64,000 bases of DNA from Cylindrobasidium torrendii FP15055 ss-10 (GCA_000934385.1 KN880431.1:310001-374000); one strand, 5' to 3'; positions 9,905 to 25,805 are shown, counted from the first letter of the stretch. Notes: generated by a model from the letters alone, not told the origin. Numbers and translations: made by a program.

Positions 9905-10978
9905 CTAATCCCTCTCTGCACCGTTATCCCACCTGCCGATGAACTTGTCAAAGAGCGCCATGATGGTCCACTTCCTGTTGTCCGCCTCTGGGAACACAAT
10001 CGAGCGGGGGCCATAGAACACTTCGTCGTCAACTTCATCCTTTTTCCGGGGCAGGCAGTGCATGAACACCCAGTTATCCTTAGCACCACCATCCTTGCAG
10101 AGCTGCTCGGTGACCTGATATCCCTTGAAATCCTTCAACCGCTGTTCCTTTTCAGCTTCTTGGCCCATGGAAATCCAGGTGTCGGTCACAACAACATCAG
10201 CACCGTGGACAGCTTCCTTGGGGTCCGCACTCCAGGAGATTTTCTTGTCGCAGCCCAGTTCGACGACGCGGTCCCAGACTTCTTTGGGGGCGCGGTATTT
10301 GTCCGGGCTGGCGACGCGGAGGTGGTGGCCAAGACGAGGGTATGTTACCAGCATGTCGTGTAGGACGTTAGCAGAGTCGCCGACGTATGCAATTGTCAGG
10401 TTTGGGAGCTCCGGGAGAGTTGTAGGCTTGCGACGGGTAGGAACGACGGAAGCATCCGGTAATGCCTTTATGTTCTTGTCGAAAAGGTGTGCGTGTTCGT
10501 GGAGGGTAAGGAGGTCCGCTAGGATCTGAGTCGGATGCCAGAGGGAAGAGAGAGCGTTGATGACTGGGACAGGGGAGTATTTGGCCAGTTCCTCAATTTC
10601 AGAGTGTTCGCCGACCCGGGCGAAGATTCCCTGACACATGCCTCCGATGACTCGAGCTGAGTCCCGCACAGACTCGTTGACGCCGAGCTGAATGTCCTCT
10701 GAGCCGAGGAAGAGAGCACGACCGCCAAGCAGGACGGCACTGGTCTCTGCCGCTACGCGAGTGCGGGTGCTACGTTTTGAAAAGAGCAATGCGACGGATT
10801 TGCTGAACAACGATTGGGATGGCATCCGCATAGACATTCGAGACTTGCTTTCTTGGTTTGAAGGAGACAGCCATGCAGCGGATATGTTCTTCTGGTGGAA
10901 CGCATGGTTGAGCAAGTTGCGGATTTGTGGCACCGACAAGTCGGCCAGTGTCATCAAATGAGGAGGAATTGGCGGCAT
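9905..10978 (-). CDS. ornithine carbamoyltransferase
   Basis: Arginine biosynthesis: carbamoyl phosphate plus L-ornithine gives L-citrulline. A single uninterrupted frame of 357 residues carries all family signatures: SKRSTRTR (carbamoyl-phosphate site, 70-74), HPTQ (148-151), the ornithine-side region near [11 protein letters not shown], and HCLPR (307-311) with the active-site Cys. It is intronless in an intron-rich neighbourhood. The N-terminus [15 protein letters not shown] begins almost directly at the catalytic domain, with no arginine-rich mitochondrial presequence; no suitable upstream in-frame exon is evident. The stretch [15 protein letters not shown] is less conserved but keeps the expected spacing. 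The gene is divergent from the GPAT gene. Confidence 0.93.
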   Translation of the reverse strand: MPPIPPHLMTLADLSVPQIRNLLNHAFHQKNISAAWLSPSNQESKSRMSMRMPSQSLFSKSVALLFSKRSTRTRVAAETSAVLLGGRALFLGSEDIQLGVNESVRDSARVIGGMCQGIFARVGEHSEIEELAKYSPVPVINALSSLWHPTQILADLLTLHEHAHLFDKNIKALPDASVVPTRRKPTTLPELPNLTIAYVGDSANVLHDMLVTYPRLGHHLRVASPDKYRAPKEVWDRVVELGCDKKISWSADPKEAVHGADVVVTDTWISMGQEAEKEQRLKDFKGYQVTEQLCKDGGAKDNWVFMHCLPRKKDEVDDEVFYGPRSIVFPEADNRKWTIMALFDKFIGRWDNGAERD

Positions 10979-11348
10979 GGTGGTAGCGAGTCAAGTTTGT
11001 GGGACGCGGTGCAATTATATATTTGATGTGCTCACGTGGCTGTGTTGTATTTTCTGGAAACCAGTTTTTGGACTGGGGGATGGCCAATTATGTAAGTTCT
11101 GTGAGGAATTTCGAGGTTGACTCTACTCAAAACCCACAGCTCAATCCTTCAAAGAATTCTCACAAACCCTCAATCAATGGTGGACCCACACACGCCCATA
11201 AGTAGAAGCTCATACTGCGTGCCCTGATCTATTACCCGGGTGCTGACCCGCATTGCCTGCTACTCACCACCACCAACATTCTACTCATGACCTCGCAACC
11301 TGTCTAAGTTCACCCTACTACTGGAGAAGAAACACTTTTGTGAAGAAG
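10979..11348. promoter_or_regulatory. divergent intergenic region (OTC / GPAT)
   Basis: 370 bp between divergent start codons. An AT-rich ATTATATATTTG lies about 36 bp upstream of the OTC start. Short frames here show no motif. Confidence 0.35.
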
Positions 11349-13533
11349 ATGCCGACGCCGACAACATGGTCGTATACACTCATTCGGTACGACGGATACC
11401 ACCACCACCCTTGGGCCGGTCACCGACGTAGACACTCCACAGGCTGCTGTTCCAATTCGCTCTCAAGGTTTTCTACGGCACTATCGTCATCGAAGGTTGG
11501 GAGAACATTCCGGACAATGGCAAAGCTTCGTGCGTTTTCGCGCTTATGATCTACTTGCGCCGTGATGTGCTCACCGTCGTCCTGTTGGCAGTGTGCTATG
11601 CGCGAATCATACAAACAGTTTGACGGATGCCCTGTAAGACACAGCTCCCTTTGATCTAGTTTGCTAGAAGGTGTCGGCTCAATGGGTATTCATAGGCTTA
11701 TGGTCACATCCGTGCCGCAACGGAAGCGCAATATGCTGCGCCTTACAGCGAAGGCGACGCAGTTTGGTGAGTTCATCCTCAATCGCAGCGTCGTTTCATT
11801 CCCTCCCCTTGGATGAGTCGCCCATTGTTCAAGCGCTTATGCTTCTCAGGTCGACGCACGTTCACGAGCTGGTTGATTGAGAATGCTGGCACGCTGCCTC
11901 TGAAAAGAAAGAAAGAGGATCCCAATGCCGACAATTCACACGTCATGGAGAAGCTCGTCGATGTGCGTCTAGCGATGTGTTGGGCTAGTAGTCCTAGCAG
12001 AAGTTGAATGCACCTCTAGGCTCTAAGAATCGGCGATGCTGTCTGCTTGTTCCCTGAGGGTTTGAGCAGGTGCGTAGCAGACAGGTAATAATGACTACTC
12101 TTTCCTCATTGTTACTGCAGATTTCATCCTAGCATGTCACCGTTGAAGACCGGAGGTACTTGGAATTTCAACATGTTATCCTAGTGCTCACTAACAATTT
12201 ACAGTGGCAAGGCTGGTCTCTGATGTGCTCACCAAGGAGCGGGATAACCCAGACTACGAGATTTATATTCAGAACTGCTCCATCACCTATATGTGAGTAA
12301 TGTTCAGCGTAACGCATCCCGTGCTCAACATCTCCGCCCATAGGCATCGTCAACATTGGCGTTCTGATGTCCTCGTAACATTCCATCCCCCCATGAAGTT
12401 CACTCCCAGGGTATGTGTCACCTTGTCGTTCATTATGGTCCCCAACGAGTTTCTCTATTCAGGATCATCCAGAACTTCTTGCACCTGTCGATTTCGCTAA
12501 TATTCGCACCGTGACTGCGAACATGCACCAACAAATCAGCTCTGGCACGTTCGACTCTCCTTCCTGGACACTCCTTCGCGTCAGCAAACTAGCAGCGCGC
12601 ATTTACTCGCCGCTGGGTACGGAAATGACCCTTGGTGACCACGTCCGAGTGGTTAGAACCTTTTTGGAGGCATTCAAATCAGTCCAAGACCCCAATCGCA
12701 TCCACGAAGCAGCGACGTCCGATGAAGAAGGCCAAACAGAACCAGATTCTGCAGTGGCCGCAGAAGTGGAGCGCCTACTGGCCGAGCTACAGGTCAGTTT
12801 TACATTCCTCACGGGAGTATGTTGTTTAATACCTCCTTAGTGGTACCAAGACCAACTTTCCCGCTGGGGCGTCAAGGACGATCGAATTCGCCGTCCTCTG
12901 CCTCGACGGAAAATTCTGTATCGTATGACCGTCCGGCTCTCTTGGTCGCTCTTGCTTTTCGCAATATCACTCCCTGGCCTATGCCTCTGGGTCCCAGTAT
13001 TTGCTACCACGTTCTACGCTGTGCACAACTTCAAGAAGACCGGCCCCATTTTCGACACTTGGGATGAGATTGCACAGTACAAACTGGTTTATGGCTTCTT
13101 ATCCGGTATGGCCGTCTGGTTTGGGACTGTACTGCTTACTTTCCCCATGGCGCTGTTTACGGTATGGGGTGTTCCACTTCTTATGTGGCTGACGCTTCGC
13201 TGGCTGGAGGATGCCATCGCGTCGTTCCGGGCGTTCATGTCGCTTCTTCGTCTTATGCGAATTGGCCGACCAGCGTTGAAGGAAATGGGCGAGAAGCGGG
13301 CTGTGTTGTATGAGCGCATCATGAAACTTGCAGAGATAATATCGCTCCCTTTGGATCCGGAGCAACACTACTCTGAGAAGGGTGGCGGGGAGAAAGGTCG
13401 TATTCAGGGAAAATGGGACAGCAAGAGGCGTTATTTCTCGGTCAGGAGGCGCAGAAAGAGAGACTGGAACGAGACTCTGAGGCTGTATGACCAAGTGGAC
13501 TATCCGGACGATGATTTATTCCCTACGATATAA
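11349..13533 (+). CDS. glycerol-3-phosphate / dihydroxyacetone-phosphate sn-1 acyltransferase
   Basis: First acylation step of glycerolipid synthesis in the ER (yeast Sct1/Gpt2 type). Eleven exons give 537 residues, exactly in frame: 11349-11386, 11443-11529, 11592-11633, 11696-11766, 11850-11962, 12020-12069, 12121-12155, 12205-12292, 12344-12410, 12463-12792, 12841-13533. Acyltransferase motif I is CANHTNSLTD (His48, Asp54) and motif III is LFPEGLSRFHP (around 127-135). The C-terminal third has membrane segments (SWSLLLFAISLPGLCLWVPVF and LVYGFLSGMAVWFGTVLL) and ends in an acidic DYPDDDLFPTI tail. The N-terminal start MPTPTTWSYTLIR was chosen because it splices in phase to LLFQFALKVFYG. Substrate choice between G3P and DHAP is not deducible. 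Confidence 0.9.
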
Positions 13534-13884
13534 AAATCGTACACGCACAGTATTTATGAGTTAGCTCAAAGTTATCATGGCAGGGGCCAATAATCAGGCG
13601 GTATTTATCAGCGCTGGTTTTGCCGTTCCAGTGCCGTTCGCGAACTTCAATTCCTTCCGTCCCTGGTCCCGGATTCCGCTTTCCCGATCATGCACGTGGG
13701 GCAAAAGCTGCGATGGTGAAGAGAAATTTGAGATCGCTGCTTTCGTCCTTCACCCTTCCGCCGTTCACGGCACCCATTTTCGCAGGCCGCTCTTTGGATT
13801 TCTTGACCTGCGCAATAGATCTTTTGGCCTCGCATCTACTTCTCGTAATCTTCTGTTTTCCATCATCCCAGAAATCAGCCCGAC
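13534..13884. other. intergenic (GPAT 3' flank / EF-3 leader)
   Basis: Between two same-strand genes. A 108-codon frame at 13577-13903 overlaps the EF-3 start in another frame and has no motif. The last ~80 bp are pyrimidine-rich, as expected for a strongly expressed leader. Confidence 0.4.
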
Positions 13885-16800
13885 ATGTCTCCAGCCGTTA
13901 TGACTACCCCGGCCGAAACTCCCTTCACTCCCCTCCTGGATGCCCTCAAGGCGGCGCCCACAGCACCTGGTATGCAATCAATGGCGCTCTCAATACAGTG
14001 CTCACCATCTTCCAGACGCAAAGGGTGCTGGCGATAGAATTGCCCGTGAGGTCGCCAAGCAAGGCTTGCAGTCGTTAGAGTGCGTCACGCCCAGATAGCA
14101 TTTTTCCATCACGCTTATGCATCCACAGTGACTGCGGCCTGCTCAAAGCACTACATGGATTTGCCCTGAACAAAAAATCGGGTTATGAGCGTGAATCCGC
14201 CGCCATCGCCTTCCACTCACTGGCCACCATTCTCGGTCCCTCCGTCGGTCCTCTTCTCCTGTCTTCGCTTCCTATCCTATTCGATCTCTACATGGACAAG
14301 GGGGACGTCGTGCGCGCCGCTGCGACGACTGCCACGAAGGCCATCCTCAAGCTATTCCCTCCTGAGTCAGTGCGCACAATATTTGCGACGCTCTCTCCCA
14401 TCCTCGAAAACGGCAAATGGCGCACGAAGGTTGGCGTCTTGGACGCATTCAAATCGTTTGTCAAGACCGCTCCGGAAGCCGTCGCAGGAGATCTCGTCCA
14501 CATCTTGCCCAAGGTCGAAAATGCCATGCACGACACCAAGTCAGAGGTGTCGTCTGCCGCCGTCAAGTGTGCCACGTCGCTTTGCACCACCCTCGCCAAT
14601 GCCGACTTGACACCTCATATCCCAAATCTTGTCAAGTGTATGGCTGCCCCGGACGCGGTGCCGGCATGTATCAAGTCTATGTCCAACACGACGTTCGTTG
14701 CCGAGGTTACTGCCCCAGCGCTCGCGGTCCTCGTGCCTCTGCTCCTTCGTGCTCTCAATGATCGCAGCATGGATATCCAACGCCGTACGGTAGTCATCGT
14801 CGACAACTTGGTCAAGCTTGTCCGTGACCCCCGTGTTGCTGCTATGTACCTCAGCCCCCTCGTCGAGGGTGTTGAAAAGATTGCTACCGGCGCCGCCTTC
14901 CCCGAAGTGCGCGCCTTCGCCTCCGGCGCTCTTGAAACCCTTCTCAAGTCTGGTGCATCCGCGGACAGCAAGCCCCAAGAAGCCCAGCGTGATGTCGCTG
15001 GTCAAACAAAGGATGCCCTGGACAGCCTGCTCACGCTACTCCCTGAGTCTCTGCGCGCAGATGGCTCATCAGGAAATGGCCCGTTCACGCCAAAATTCCC
15101 TCTCCTTGCGGTCTCTCTCGAGTTCATTTCCAACCTTGTTGCCGACCTCATCAACGACCGAAGATACAAAGACACACAGGCTTGGGACCGTTGTGTTGCG
15201 TCTTTCACAAAGCTGTGGTTGGATGAGGAACAGTCTAAGGCCTATGCATCTTCTCTGGCTGCTCACTACCTCGCCATTGAACAAGCCAAGTACGCGGTCA
15301 CCCAGGACTCTTCGGAAGAAGGCGAACTGTTATGTGACACTCTCTTCTCCTTGGCGTATGGCGCTCTTCTCCTATTGTCGCACACCAGGATGCGCTTGTT
15401 CCGTGGACGGCGCTACGGTATTCTTGGTACCAATGGGTCTGGAAAGTCCACGCTTATGCGCCAGCTCCGCGACGGAAAGGTCGAGAACTTCCCTCCTCAA
15501 GATCAGCTTCGCTGTGTCATGGTCGAGCATGCTTTGCAAGGCGAAGACACCTCGTTCACCATCCTCGACTTCGTTGCTTCAGACCCACAATTAAAGGACA
15601 TCCCTCGTCAAAAAATCCGCGATCAGCTCGCAGAGGTCGGATTCGATGATGAGCGTCAGGCTGAGCCAGTCAGTGGTCTTTCGGGTGGATGGAAGATGAA
15701 GCTTGAGCTTGCGCGCGCGATGTTGTACAACGCAGATCTCTTGCTGCTCGACGAGGTCAGTGTTCCCTTCCTGAGGACGTTAATAGATGCTAATATTCTT
15801 TCAGCCTACCAATCATTTGGATCGCGCTTCCGTTAAGTGGCTGGAGCAGTACCTCATTGCGCATGACCGTGTAACTTGCCTCATCATCAGTCACGACTCT
15901 GGGTGAGCAACTCTTCGGCTTCTCCTGAAGTATGGCTGATCCTTTGTAGGTTCCTCGACAACGTCACGACCGACATTATACACTATGAGCAAAAGAAGGT
16001 GGGATATTGAGTCCACGCTTTGACAGAGAGCTAATGATCCCATAGCTTGTTTACTACCCCGGTAATTTGTCTACATTCGTTGCGGAGCACCCTGAGGCCA
16101 AGTCCTACTACACTCTCGCTGCGACTTCCGTCAAATTCGCCTTCCCGCCGCCAGGATCTCTCATGGGTGTACGCAGTAACACGAGAGCCATCTTGAAGAT
16201 GACCAACTGCACATTTACATACCCTGGCCGGCCCAAGCCAAGCTTGTACAACGTTTCTTGCGCATTGACGCTGTCAAGGTTAGCATACTCATACACACGC
16301 TCAGTTGGCATTGTACTTAACTTGTGGTTAGTCGGGTTGGTATCATCGGCCCCAATGGTGCCGGGAAATCGACCTTGATCAAGCTGTTGACGGTGAGGCA
16401 GATACCAGGCGATGCATACTATGTATTGACGGCTTTCAGGGAGAAACGATGCCGCAGGAGGGTGTGGTGTACAAGCACCCTGCTCTTCGTGTTGGCTATG
16501 TGTCTCAGCATGCTACTCACCATATCGGTTGGCGCCAATGTACCCACAGCCTCCATTTACTAACACTCATCAGAACGTCACCTCGAGAAGACCCCCATTC
16601 AGTACATTCAATGGCGTTTCCAGGATGGCCACGATCGTGAGCTACTTGAGAAGACGACACGAGTCCTTACAGACGAGGAGAAGGCTGCGCTGGAGATCGA
16701 GTGGGTAGGACGGGACGGTTCCAAGCGTAAATTGGAGGTGCGTTGCAGTTGGCGACCCCTCGACGTTGACTTACCACGGGTTTTTAAAGATGATTATGGG

Positions 16801-17772
16801 CCGACAAAAGCTCAAGAAATCGTTCCAGTACGAAATTAAGTGGCGTGGCCTTGAGCATCGGTGGAACAGCTGGGTTCCCCGTGAGGAACTCATTGCGAAG
16901 GGCTTGACAAAGATGGTACAGCAGTTTGACGACTTGGAATCTTCTCGTGAGGGTGCTGGTTCGCGCGACACCGCTGCTCACTTGGTGCGGAAACATCTGG
17001 AGGACATCGGTCTTGACGGCGACATTGCCCAGTACAATGAAATTTCCGGTCTTTCTGGAGGTTTGTCCACCCTCATTATGCTCGGGAGCTGTGATTCTGA
17101 CGGCGGTTTGTCTGTAGGCCAGAAAATTAAGCTGGTCATTGCGGCGTGTCTCTGGAACAACCCGCAGGTACATTAAAGTTTCCCCACGTTCATACCGGAT
17201 CCTTACAGTGATTTTCAGGTTTGTGTGCTTGATGAACCAAGTAACTTCTTGGACCGAGAGGCCCTTGGAGGGTTGGCCGTTGCAATTCGCGATTGGGCTG
17301 GTGCCGTTGTAAGTTGGCCTCTTCGACAAAGGTGCTTACAAGCTAAACCTCGATAGGTCATCATCTCGCATAACCAGGAGTTCGTCGGGGCTTTATGTAA
17401 ATGAACAGATTAGTATCATCGTGGTCATCCGCTAATCACCACCTAACAGGCCCGGAAATTTGGAATGTTGATGCCGGGAAGATGACACAGGCTGGTAAGG
17501 TGGGCATTGTCGAAGATGCTTTCCTGGATAAGCCCGGGAAGGGTGGGAGTGGAACGAGTACACCTGCACGTTCGCGTTACCAGTCCCCGGCAGCATCTGC
17601 GGCGGCAACCCCGGCTGGAAGTGGTGCAGAGGATAGCGGAAGCAGGCCATTGAAAAAGAAGAAGAAGCTTACGAGGAACCAGTTGAAGGAGCGCGATGAG
17701 AGAAGGAGACTCAGGCATCTGGCATGGCTGCGCGACGGCGGGGCTAAGCCCGAGAACACCGATAGTGATTAG
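13885..17772 (+). CDS. translation elongation factor 3 (ABC-F ATPase)
   Basis: Fungus-specific ribosomal ATPase that helps release deacylated tRNA from the E site. Fourteen exons give 1080 residues, in frame; internal exon borders include 13969/14016, 14079/14129, 15755/15805, 15902/15950, 15998/16046, 16278/16332, 16392/16440, 16527/16574, 16737/16790, 17060/17118, 17167/17219, 17308/17357 and 17396/17450. Domains: N-terminal HEAT repeats (about 1-330); ABC1 with Walker A GTNGSGKST (about 485), signature LSGGWKMKLELARA and LLLLDE; ABC2 with Walker A GPNGAGKST (about 723); chromodomain-like insertion (about 830-875, YEIKWRGLEHRWNSWVP); second signature LSGGQKIKL and LDEPSN. The Lys-rich tail (KKKKKLTRNQLKERDERRR) is typical of ribosome contact. 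A minor deviation is LDEPSN instead of LDEPTN. No damage is seen. Confidence 0.96.
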
Positions 17773-18202
17773 AGCTTTACTGTACTAGTTATTTACATAG
17801 ATGTGTATGCCAGATGTATATAGTGTTTACATAAGTTATTCTTCGTGCGCCCATAAACAAACAGTCTTTGTGTGCTTCCTTTGGTGGGATAAGATATACG
17901 TGAGGGAAAGTCTAATAGTTACTGTCTGTAAGGCGAAGTCCAGCATCAATACAATACGACAAGTAATGCAACAGGACGGGAGACGGAAATTGCAAGAAGA
18001 TGATGGGGTTAATAAACATATATGGGCATATAAGTAGTAACGAGAACGGGACATATGCGAAATGAAGTATAAATGCAAGGATGATGAGTATGATGCGGGG
18101 ATACCGAGAGATAAATGATTGGGGAAAAGAAGATGGAAGCACGGGATTTTGCGACAAAGTCAGAGTGTGTGTGAGGGGGGCGTAATAGGTCTAGGGCCGC
18201 GC
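17773..18202. other. intergenic, convergent 3' ends
   Basis: AT-rich 3' flanks of EF-3 and the homeobox gene. No coding signal. Confidence 0.4.
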
Positions 18203-19301
18203 TCAGTAAGCACCCTTTGGCCAGTGAGAGGCAGGCTCCTGGCCGCGTGGACGAGAGCGTTGCTGCATGTCCTGCGCGCGCGCATAGCTAGCCTCCTCGG
18301 CTTGCGCTTGGGCCTCGGAAGATGCGGCCGTATATGCTGGGTGGTTCGACGCCGTTCGAGTCTGCCGGGTCTGCTGGCGTTTGTTTTGGAACCTGGTTAT
18401 CGATGAGCATAAACGGACACAGGGTCGACGGACTTTGAGACGTACCAGATCTGGACACTACGTGGGGACATGTCGAGTGTCTTTGCCAGCTGCTGGCGCT
18501 CCTCGGTGGAGGGGAAAGCGGTGCGGGCGTAGACGTCGTTGAGAATCTTGAGCTGGGCGGCATCAGCACGCTTGCGCTTCTTTTTGATGGTCGGAGAGTC
18601 CTCAGGACCTGTCGGCGACGTCGGCGGAGGCGTGGTCGACATGTGAGAGCCTCGACGGGGCGGCAGGGCTGTTGTGGTATGGAGCGGCATTCCGCTGCTG
18701 CCTGGAGGCGGCGGGGGCAGTGTATACTCAGGCTGGCTCCCTGCATATGAGTCGTAACCGTATGCGCCGGGATAGCCTGCTGGCGAACGAGCATTGGTCG
18801 ACGACGATGTCGACGAGCCTGAATAGTATCTGTCATCAGCCCTGCCCCCATGAGGCGGGACATTCAGCCCAGGGAGAGGCGGCAACTTCCGAGGATCGCT
18901 CTGTGGGTAGGCGGCAGGATATGCCGTGCTGGCGTAGCGAGGATCCGCGCTTGGGTAGTAGTTGTTGTACGACTCCATGGAAGAAGAGTATCCCGTGGCT
19001 GGAGTGCGCTGGGATGCGCCATGGCCTTCCCCTTGCCACGCGGTGCTGTAGCCGTCGTAACCGCCACCATAGCGTCCTGCAGTACTGCTCGTCGTCGCAG
19101 GCGCGCGGGGCGGCGACGGATACTGGTTCGAGTGGGTTGTCGATGCTGTACAGTCGGGTCAGTCAGTACTTTGCTACTGTGGTCGGCGTGTAACGCACCT
19201 GAATGCGACGACGAATAGTAGCCAGAAGTCGGAGAGGGCGATTTTGTTCGTGCGACGCCATTAGAGGCATAGTATTGGGAGTGGTTGTCTCTTGTCGCCA
19301 T
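18203..19301 (-). CDS. homeodomain transcription factor
   Basis: Nuclear DNA-binding regulator. Three exons (19199-19301, 18446-19145, 18203-18392) give 330 residues. The first ~220 residues are Tyr/Ser/Pro/Gly-rich and disordered. A basic cluster IKKKRKRADA starts a homeodomain (about 222-282): helix 1 QLKILNDVYART, helix 2 STEERQQLAKTLDMS, recognition helix PRSVQIWFQNKRQQTR, with the invariant W-F-x-N. The intron at 18393-18445 splits the recognition helix codon for Trp, a position often interrupted in homeobox genes. The tail is Gln/Ala-rich. Residue N-K-R at the WFQNKR position is within family variation. It does not look like the paired HD1/HD2 mating-type genes, because it is single and has no adjacent partner homeobox. 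The Met at 19313 is an alternative start. Confidence 0.88.
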
Positions 19302-20347
19302 GGTTGGGTTCAATGAAGTTTAAGGAGAAAACGCGTCGGTGGATATTAACGAGAGAGAGAGAGTGAAATGACCCCGAGTTATATATGAAGAGAGACGCGT
19401 GGGTTTGGCGTTGGGCTGGTTGGTAGTCGTGGTGAGAGTGAGAATTTCAGGGTCCCAAAGCAACGAGGACTCCTTGTTTGAAGCATGAGCGAAGGGCACG
19501 AGGCGTAGCGTGAACATTCAGGGTAAAGGGCGCTTCCCGTCCTGGAAGGAGCTTCAGCATCGAAAAAAGGTAAGAGGTCGGACGGCGGCAACGCTGCAGA
19601 AGCAGGCTCGATTGCGGCAAAGTCACGCATAGCCAAGGACGAAAGTTTCGCGGAGGCATAAGGCGGAGCTCTGTAGTGGATGTCAACCGCCGCGCAGGTT
19701 GACGAGCTGCAACGGGGTGCAAGAAAGAGTCGTGGATACGTATGTCAGAATGAAACGAGCATATTCAGTCTCAGGCTCGTACATAATTGTCAGTCGTAGA
19801 CGAGCGCATTACACTACACACTAACTACACATCAAAAGGGTGTAGGCGGTCATGCTGCAGGATCGCAAACCGGAAGGAAAGACCATCGACAGAGGGCGCG
19901 ATGGTCGGGGAAGAGGTGTTGACTCCGGCTTGAAGTGGAAGACGGCTGCGAGCCAGAAAGCAACGGAACGACCGGGGCAAGACTGAAATGAAGCAACCGG
20001 AGACATGTTTACGAGCCAAAATTGAAGCCAAAATTGAAGGACAATGCGGAAGAGACTCCGAGGTGGGAGATCGGCAAACGCAAATTAGGCCCGGAAACCA
20101 CCTGGCGTGCGGGAAGGGCACATTTTTTGCACGACCCCCACCGTTAGTACGAGTACGAGACAAGAGAGTCAGAGCTTATTGGATGAATCTGCAGCGGCTC
20201 CGGGCGAGGAATTCGAAAACAGTGACAGTGAGTTGCACGCACGCGAGATGCCGCGATCTTGCCGCTTTGATTTCGGTGATGTCATTCCCATCCCATATCT
20301 CTCTCTTGGACCACTGCAGATTCGATTCGCCTACGAATCTGGCAGGA
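19302..20347. promoter_or_regulatory. divergent intergenic region (homeobox / AGC kinase)
   Basis: About 1 kb. Contains a GA-rich tract (about 19350-19363), a TATA box for the homeobox gene, and near 20230-20329 a GTGAGT...CTGCAG pair that could be a 5'-UTR intron of the kinase gene. A plus-strand frame is open upstream of the kinase start, so an N-terminal extension is possible. Confidence 0.4.
19379..19385 (-). promoter_or_regulatory. TATA box of the homeobox gene
   Basis: TATATAA on the minus strand, about 80 bp upstream of the ATG at 19301. Confidence 0.5.
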
Positions 20348-23624
<3,277 letters not shown>

Positions 23625-24038
23625 AACGGCTGCTCGATGATACGACCTTTTTCACGAATCTATACCATCTTTCACTCATCCTCTATAACCATTCTCTCTA
23701 CTCCCATGGACCAGGATCGTTTATATTGCTAATTTGCTTGCTTGTTCAGTATATTTAATACTTACATCTATCTGTATCCCTTCACTTGCCCTCGTATATA
23801 AGGTATCTGATGTTGTCTGTCAGTATGTTCAATGATTGGTTGGGATGGCGTTCATAATGAGATAGCGATAAATACTGCATGATATGAGAAATGATGATGG
23901 TGGACAAGATGGTGGGATGTGAATACAGTTGGACAACATTGTTTGACAGTCAATGAATAAATAGGTGGCGAGCAGTCGATATGCACTGGTGGATGAAATA
24001 TGGCGTGTCAAGGTCATCAGATGGTTGGGCTTGGGCGC
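23625..24038. other. intergenic, convergent 3' ends
   Basis: AT-rich 3' flanks of the kinase and a C2H2 gene. No features seen. Confidence 0.4.
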
Positions 24039-25001
24039 TCATTGTCTAGGCCTCTTCCCGGGCGGCGCGTCGGAGGTCTTGTCAAGGGAACGGCTGCGGC
24101 TGCGACGAGATGAGCTGCTGGCGGTAGATGCACTGGCATTCGACGCAATGCTGTCCCGCCTTCGAGAAGAGGACGCCCGAGAAGCTGGCTCAGCCCCGTC
24201 TTCAGACACCCCTCCAGTCTGGTGCACACGGGCATGTCGCCGCATATTGCTGAGCACGCTGAACGTCCGTCCACAACCTTCGATGGTACAGGTGAACGCT
24301 GATATACACACATCTTAGCGATTGCTCTTTTGTACTACTAGCTGAAGCAAGGGGGACGTACGTTTCTCGCCAGTGTGGCTGTTAAGATGGATCTGTGGGA
24401 GGTATAGTTTCAGCAACACAATCCTGCAAACGGTTTAGAAGAAGGAGGCTTTTTTTACCTTTAGACTGGATGGCCTGCTGAATCCCTTCCCACAGTAGGT
24501 GCATTCGTATTTGAAGACGGACGCGGTGGAGAGGCCGTCCATGCCCGTGGATTCAGGGATATGCACGACCTCGTGGTGGTGTGGCAGCACTAGTGGCTGC
24601 GAATGCGGGTGCCCAAACGAGTGTGGTCTCTGGCGGGCCACCGGCGTCGGGTCGTCGTCTTCGTCGTTTCCTGTACGGACGTCTGTGACGATGGCGTCCG
24701 GCAGGCTGCGTGGCGAGTCTGAGCCCGATGCACTGGGCAGGGGCGAACTTGCGTCAAAGGACTGCCGTTTGTGCCAGGGTGAGTAGCCACTTGGATAGGT
24801 CGCACGCCGCTCCACGGGCTCTGGGGCGCGGTGGTGAGATTCGAAACTCGGTGGGCGCTGAGACGGCTGGGGACTGCTGTTCAGGCGATCTCGGACGTCC
24901 CGAGAAGGTAAGGGCTGGCCAGAAAGTGGATGTGAAGGTGCCCTTGAATGGGGATATGTGAATGGGAGCGCTTTGGGATAGGCTGGAGGGCTATCCTGCA
25001 T
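24039..25001 (-). CDS. C2H2 zinc-finger transcription factor (two fingers)
   Basis: Probable sequence-specific DNA-binding protein. Three exons (24459-25001, 24362-24392, 24039-24298) give 277 residues. The N-terminal ~160 residues are Pro/Ser/His-rich and disordered. Two adjacent fingers follow: YECTYCGKGFSRPSSLKIHLNSH and FTCTIEGCGRTFSVLSNMRRHARVH, joined by a canonical TGEKP linker. Introns at 24393-24458 and 24299-24361 interrupt finger 1 and the linker. The C-terminus is Ser/Arg-rich (RSRSRSLDK), a probable nuclear-localisation region. The frame stays open upstream to 25397 with coding-like Ser/Thr-rich sequence, so the true start may be further 5', with an intron ending at the CTCTCAG just before the ATG at 25001. 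Confidence 0.82.
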
Positions 25002-25805
25002 GCTTGTGATTAGCTGAGAGGAAGCATACACATTTAACTTGATACACACTACTGTTGGATTGTTTCTAAACAAAGTAGACGATGAGACAGTACCGTGACG
25101 CTCCCCAAGGCTCAGACGGGACAGCGCAGCAGTGGGAGGCGCGTCCTGCGTCGATAGTCTAGGTGAACGCTGAGTGGCATCGAGTTCTTGTGTGCTAGAT
25201 GAGTATCCATCCGCACATATCTCCGCTGTGCATCTACGCACCAGGAAAGAGGTCGCGAATACGCGGCAAGGTGGGCCGCTCTTGGGATGGCCTGCGCGAC
25301 ATTGTGGCCAGATGGGTAGGTCGGCCGTTAAGATGCAGGTAACTGACAGGGAGGGAAAAGAAAGCTCCCTCAGTCCCGATGAAACTGCTTTATACACGGA
25401 TTGACGTACCTGAGTCGGCGGTGGTTACTCAAGCTCGAGTCGGCTATATAACCGTGTGTGGTGTCGATCGTGTATCCAAGTTTGTTCCCTTGTATGGGGT
25501 GGACCTGGTATCAAAAGAATTCAATTGTGTGCCCACAACGTACTCAGCCAAGGGTGATCTTGTTTCGTAAAGTGACTGCTGTAGAATTGACGCCCGGGTC
25601 ACAGTGGGAAGACAAGAAGCGAGATAGATATGCTCAACACGCTCATCAGTTCTTCATCCGATTCGCAGGTTAAGCCCGCTGGGCGAGGACGTTTTTTTTT
25701 TTTCAAGTTTCATAATTTTCACAGGTGCCAAGTCAAATTTGGGTAAGTTAGAGGAGGTACCGTAGGGATGGGCGAACAGAGAGGAGGCTCGGCGTGAGCG
25801 CTCTC
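25002..25805. other. 5' flank of the C2H2 gene and 3' flank of the BolA gene
   Basis: 25002-25397 carries an open minus-strand frame that may be extra N-terminal coding sequence of the C2H2 gene. A 12-bp T run lies at 25692-25703. The rest shows no features. Confidence 0.35.

Noticed and set aside
13577..13903. 108-codon frame overlapping the EF-3 start as a possible upstream ORF
   Set aside because: No motif, overlaps the EF-3 start in another frame; no evidence that it is transcribed or translated.
18203..19301. Homeobox gene as a mating-type HD locus
   Set aside because: HD mating genes come as divergent HD1/HD2 pairs; here a single homeobox gene lies beside EF-3 and an AGC kinase.
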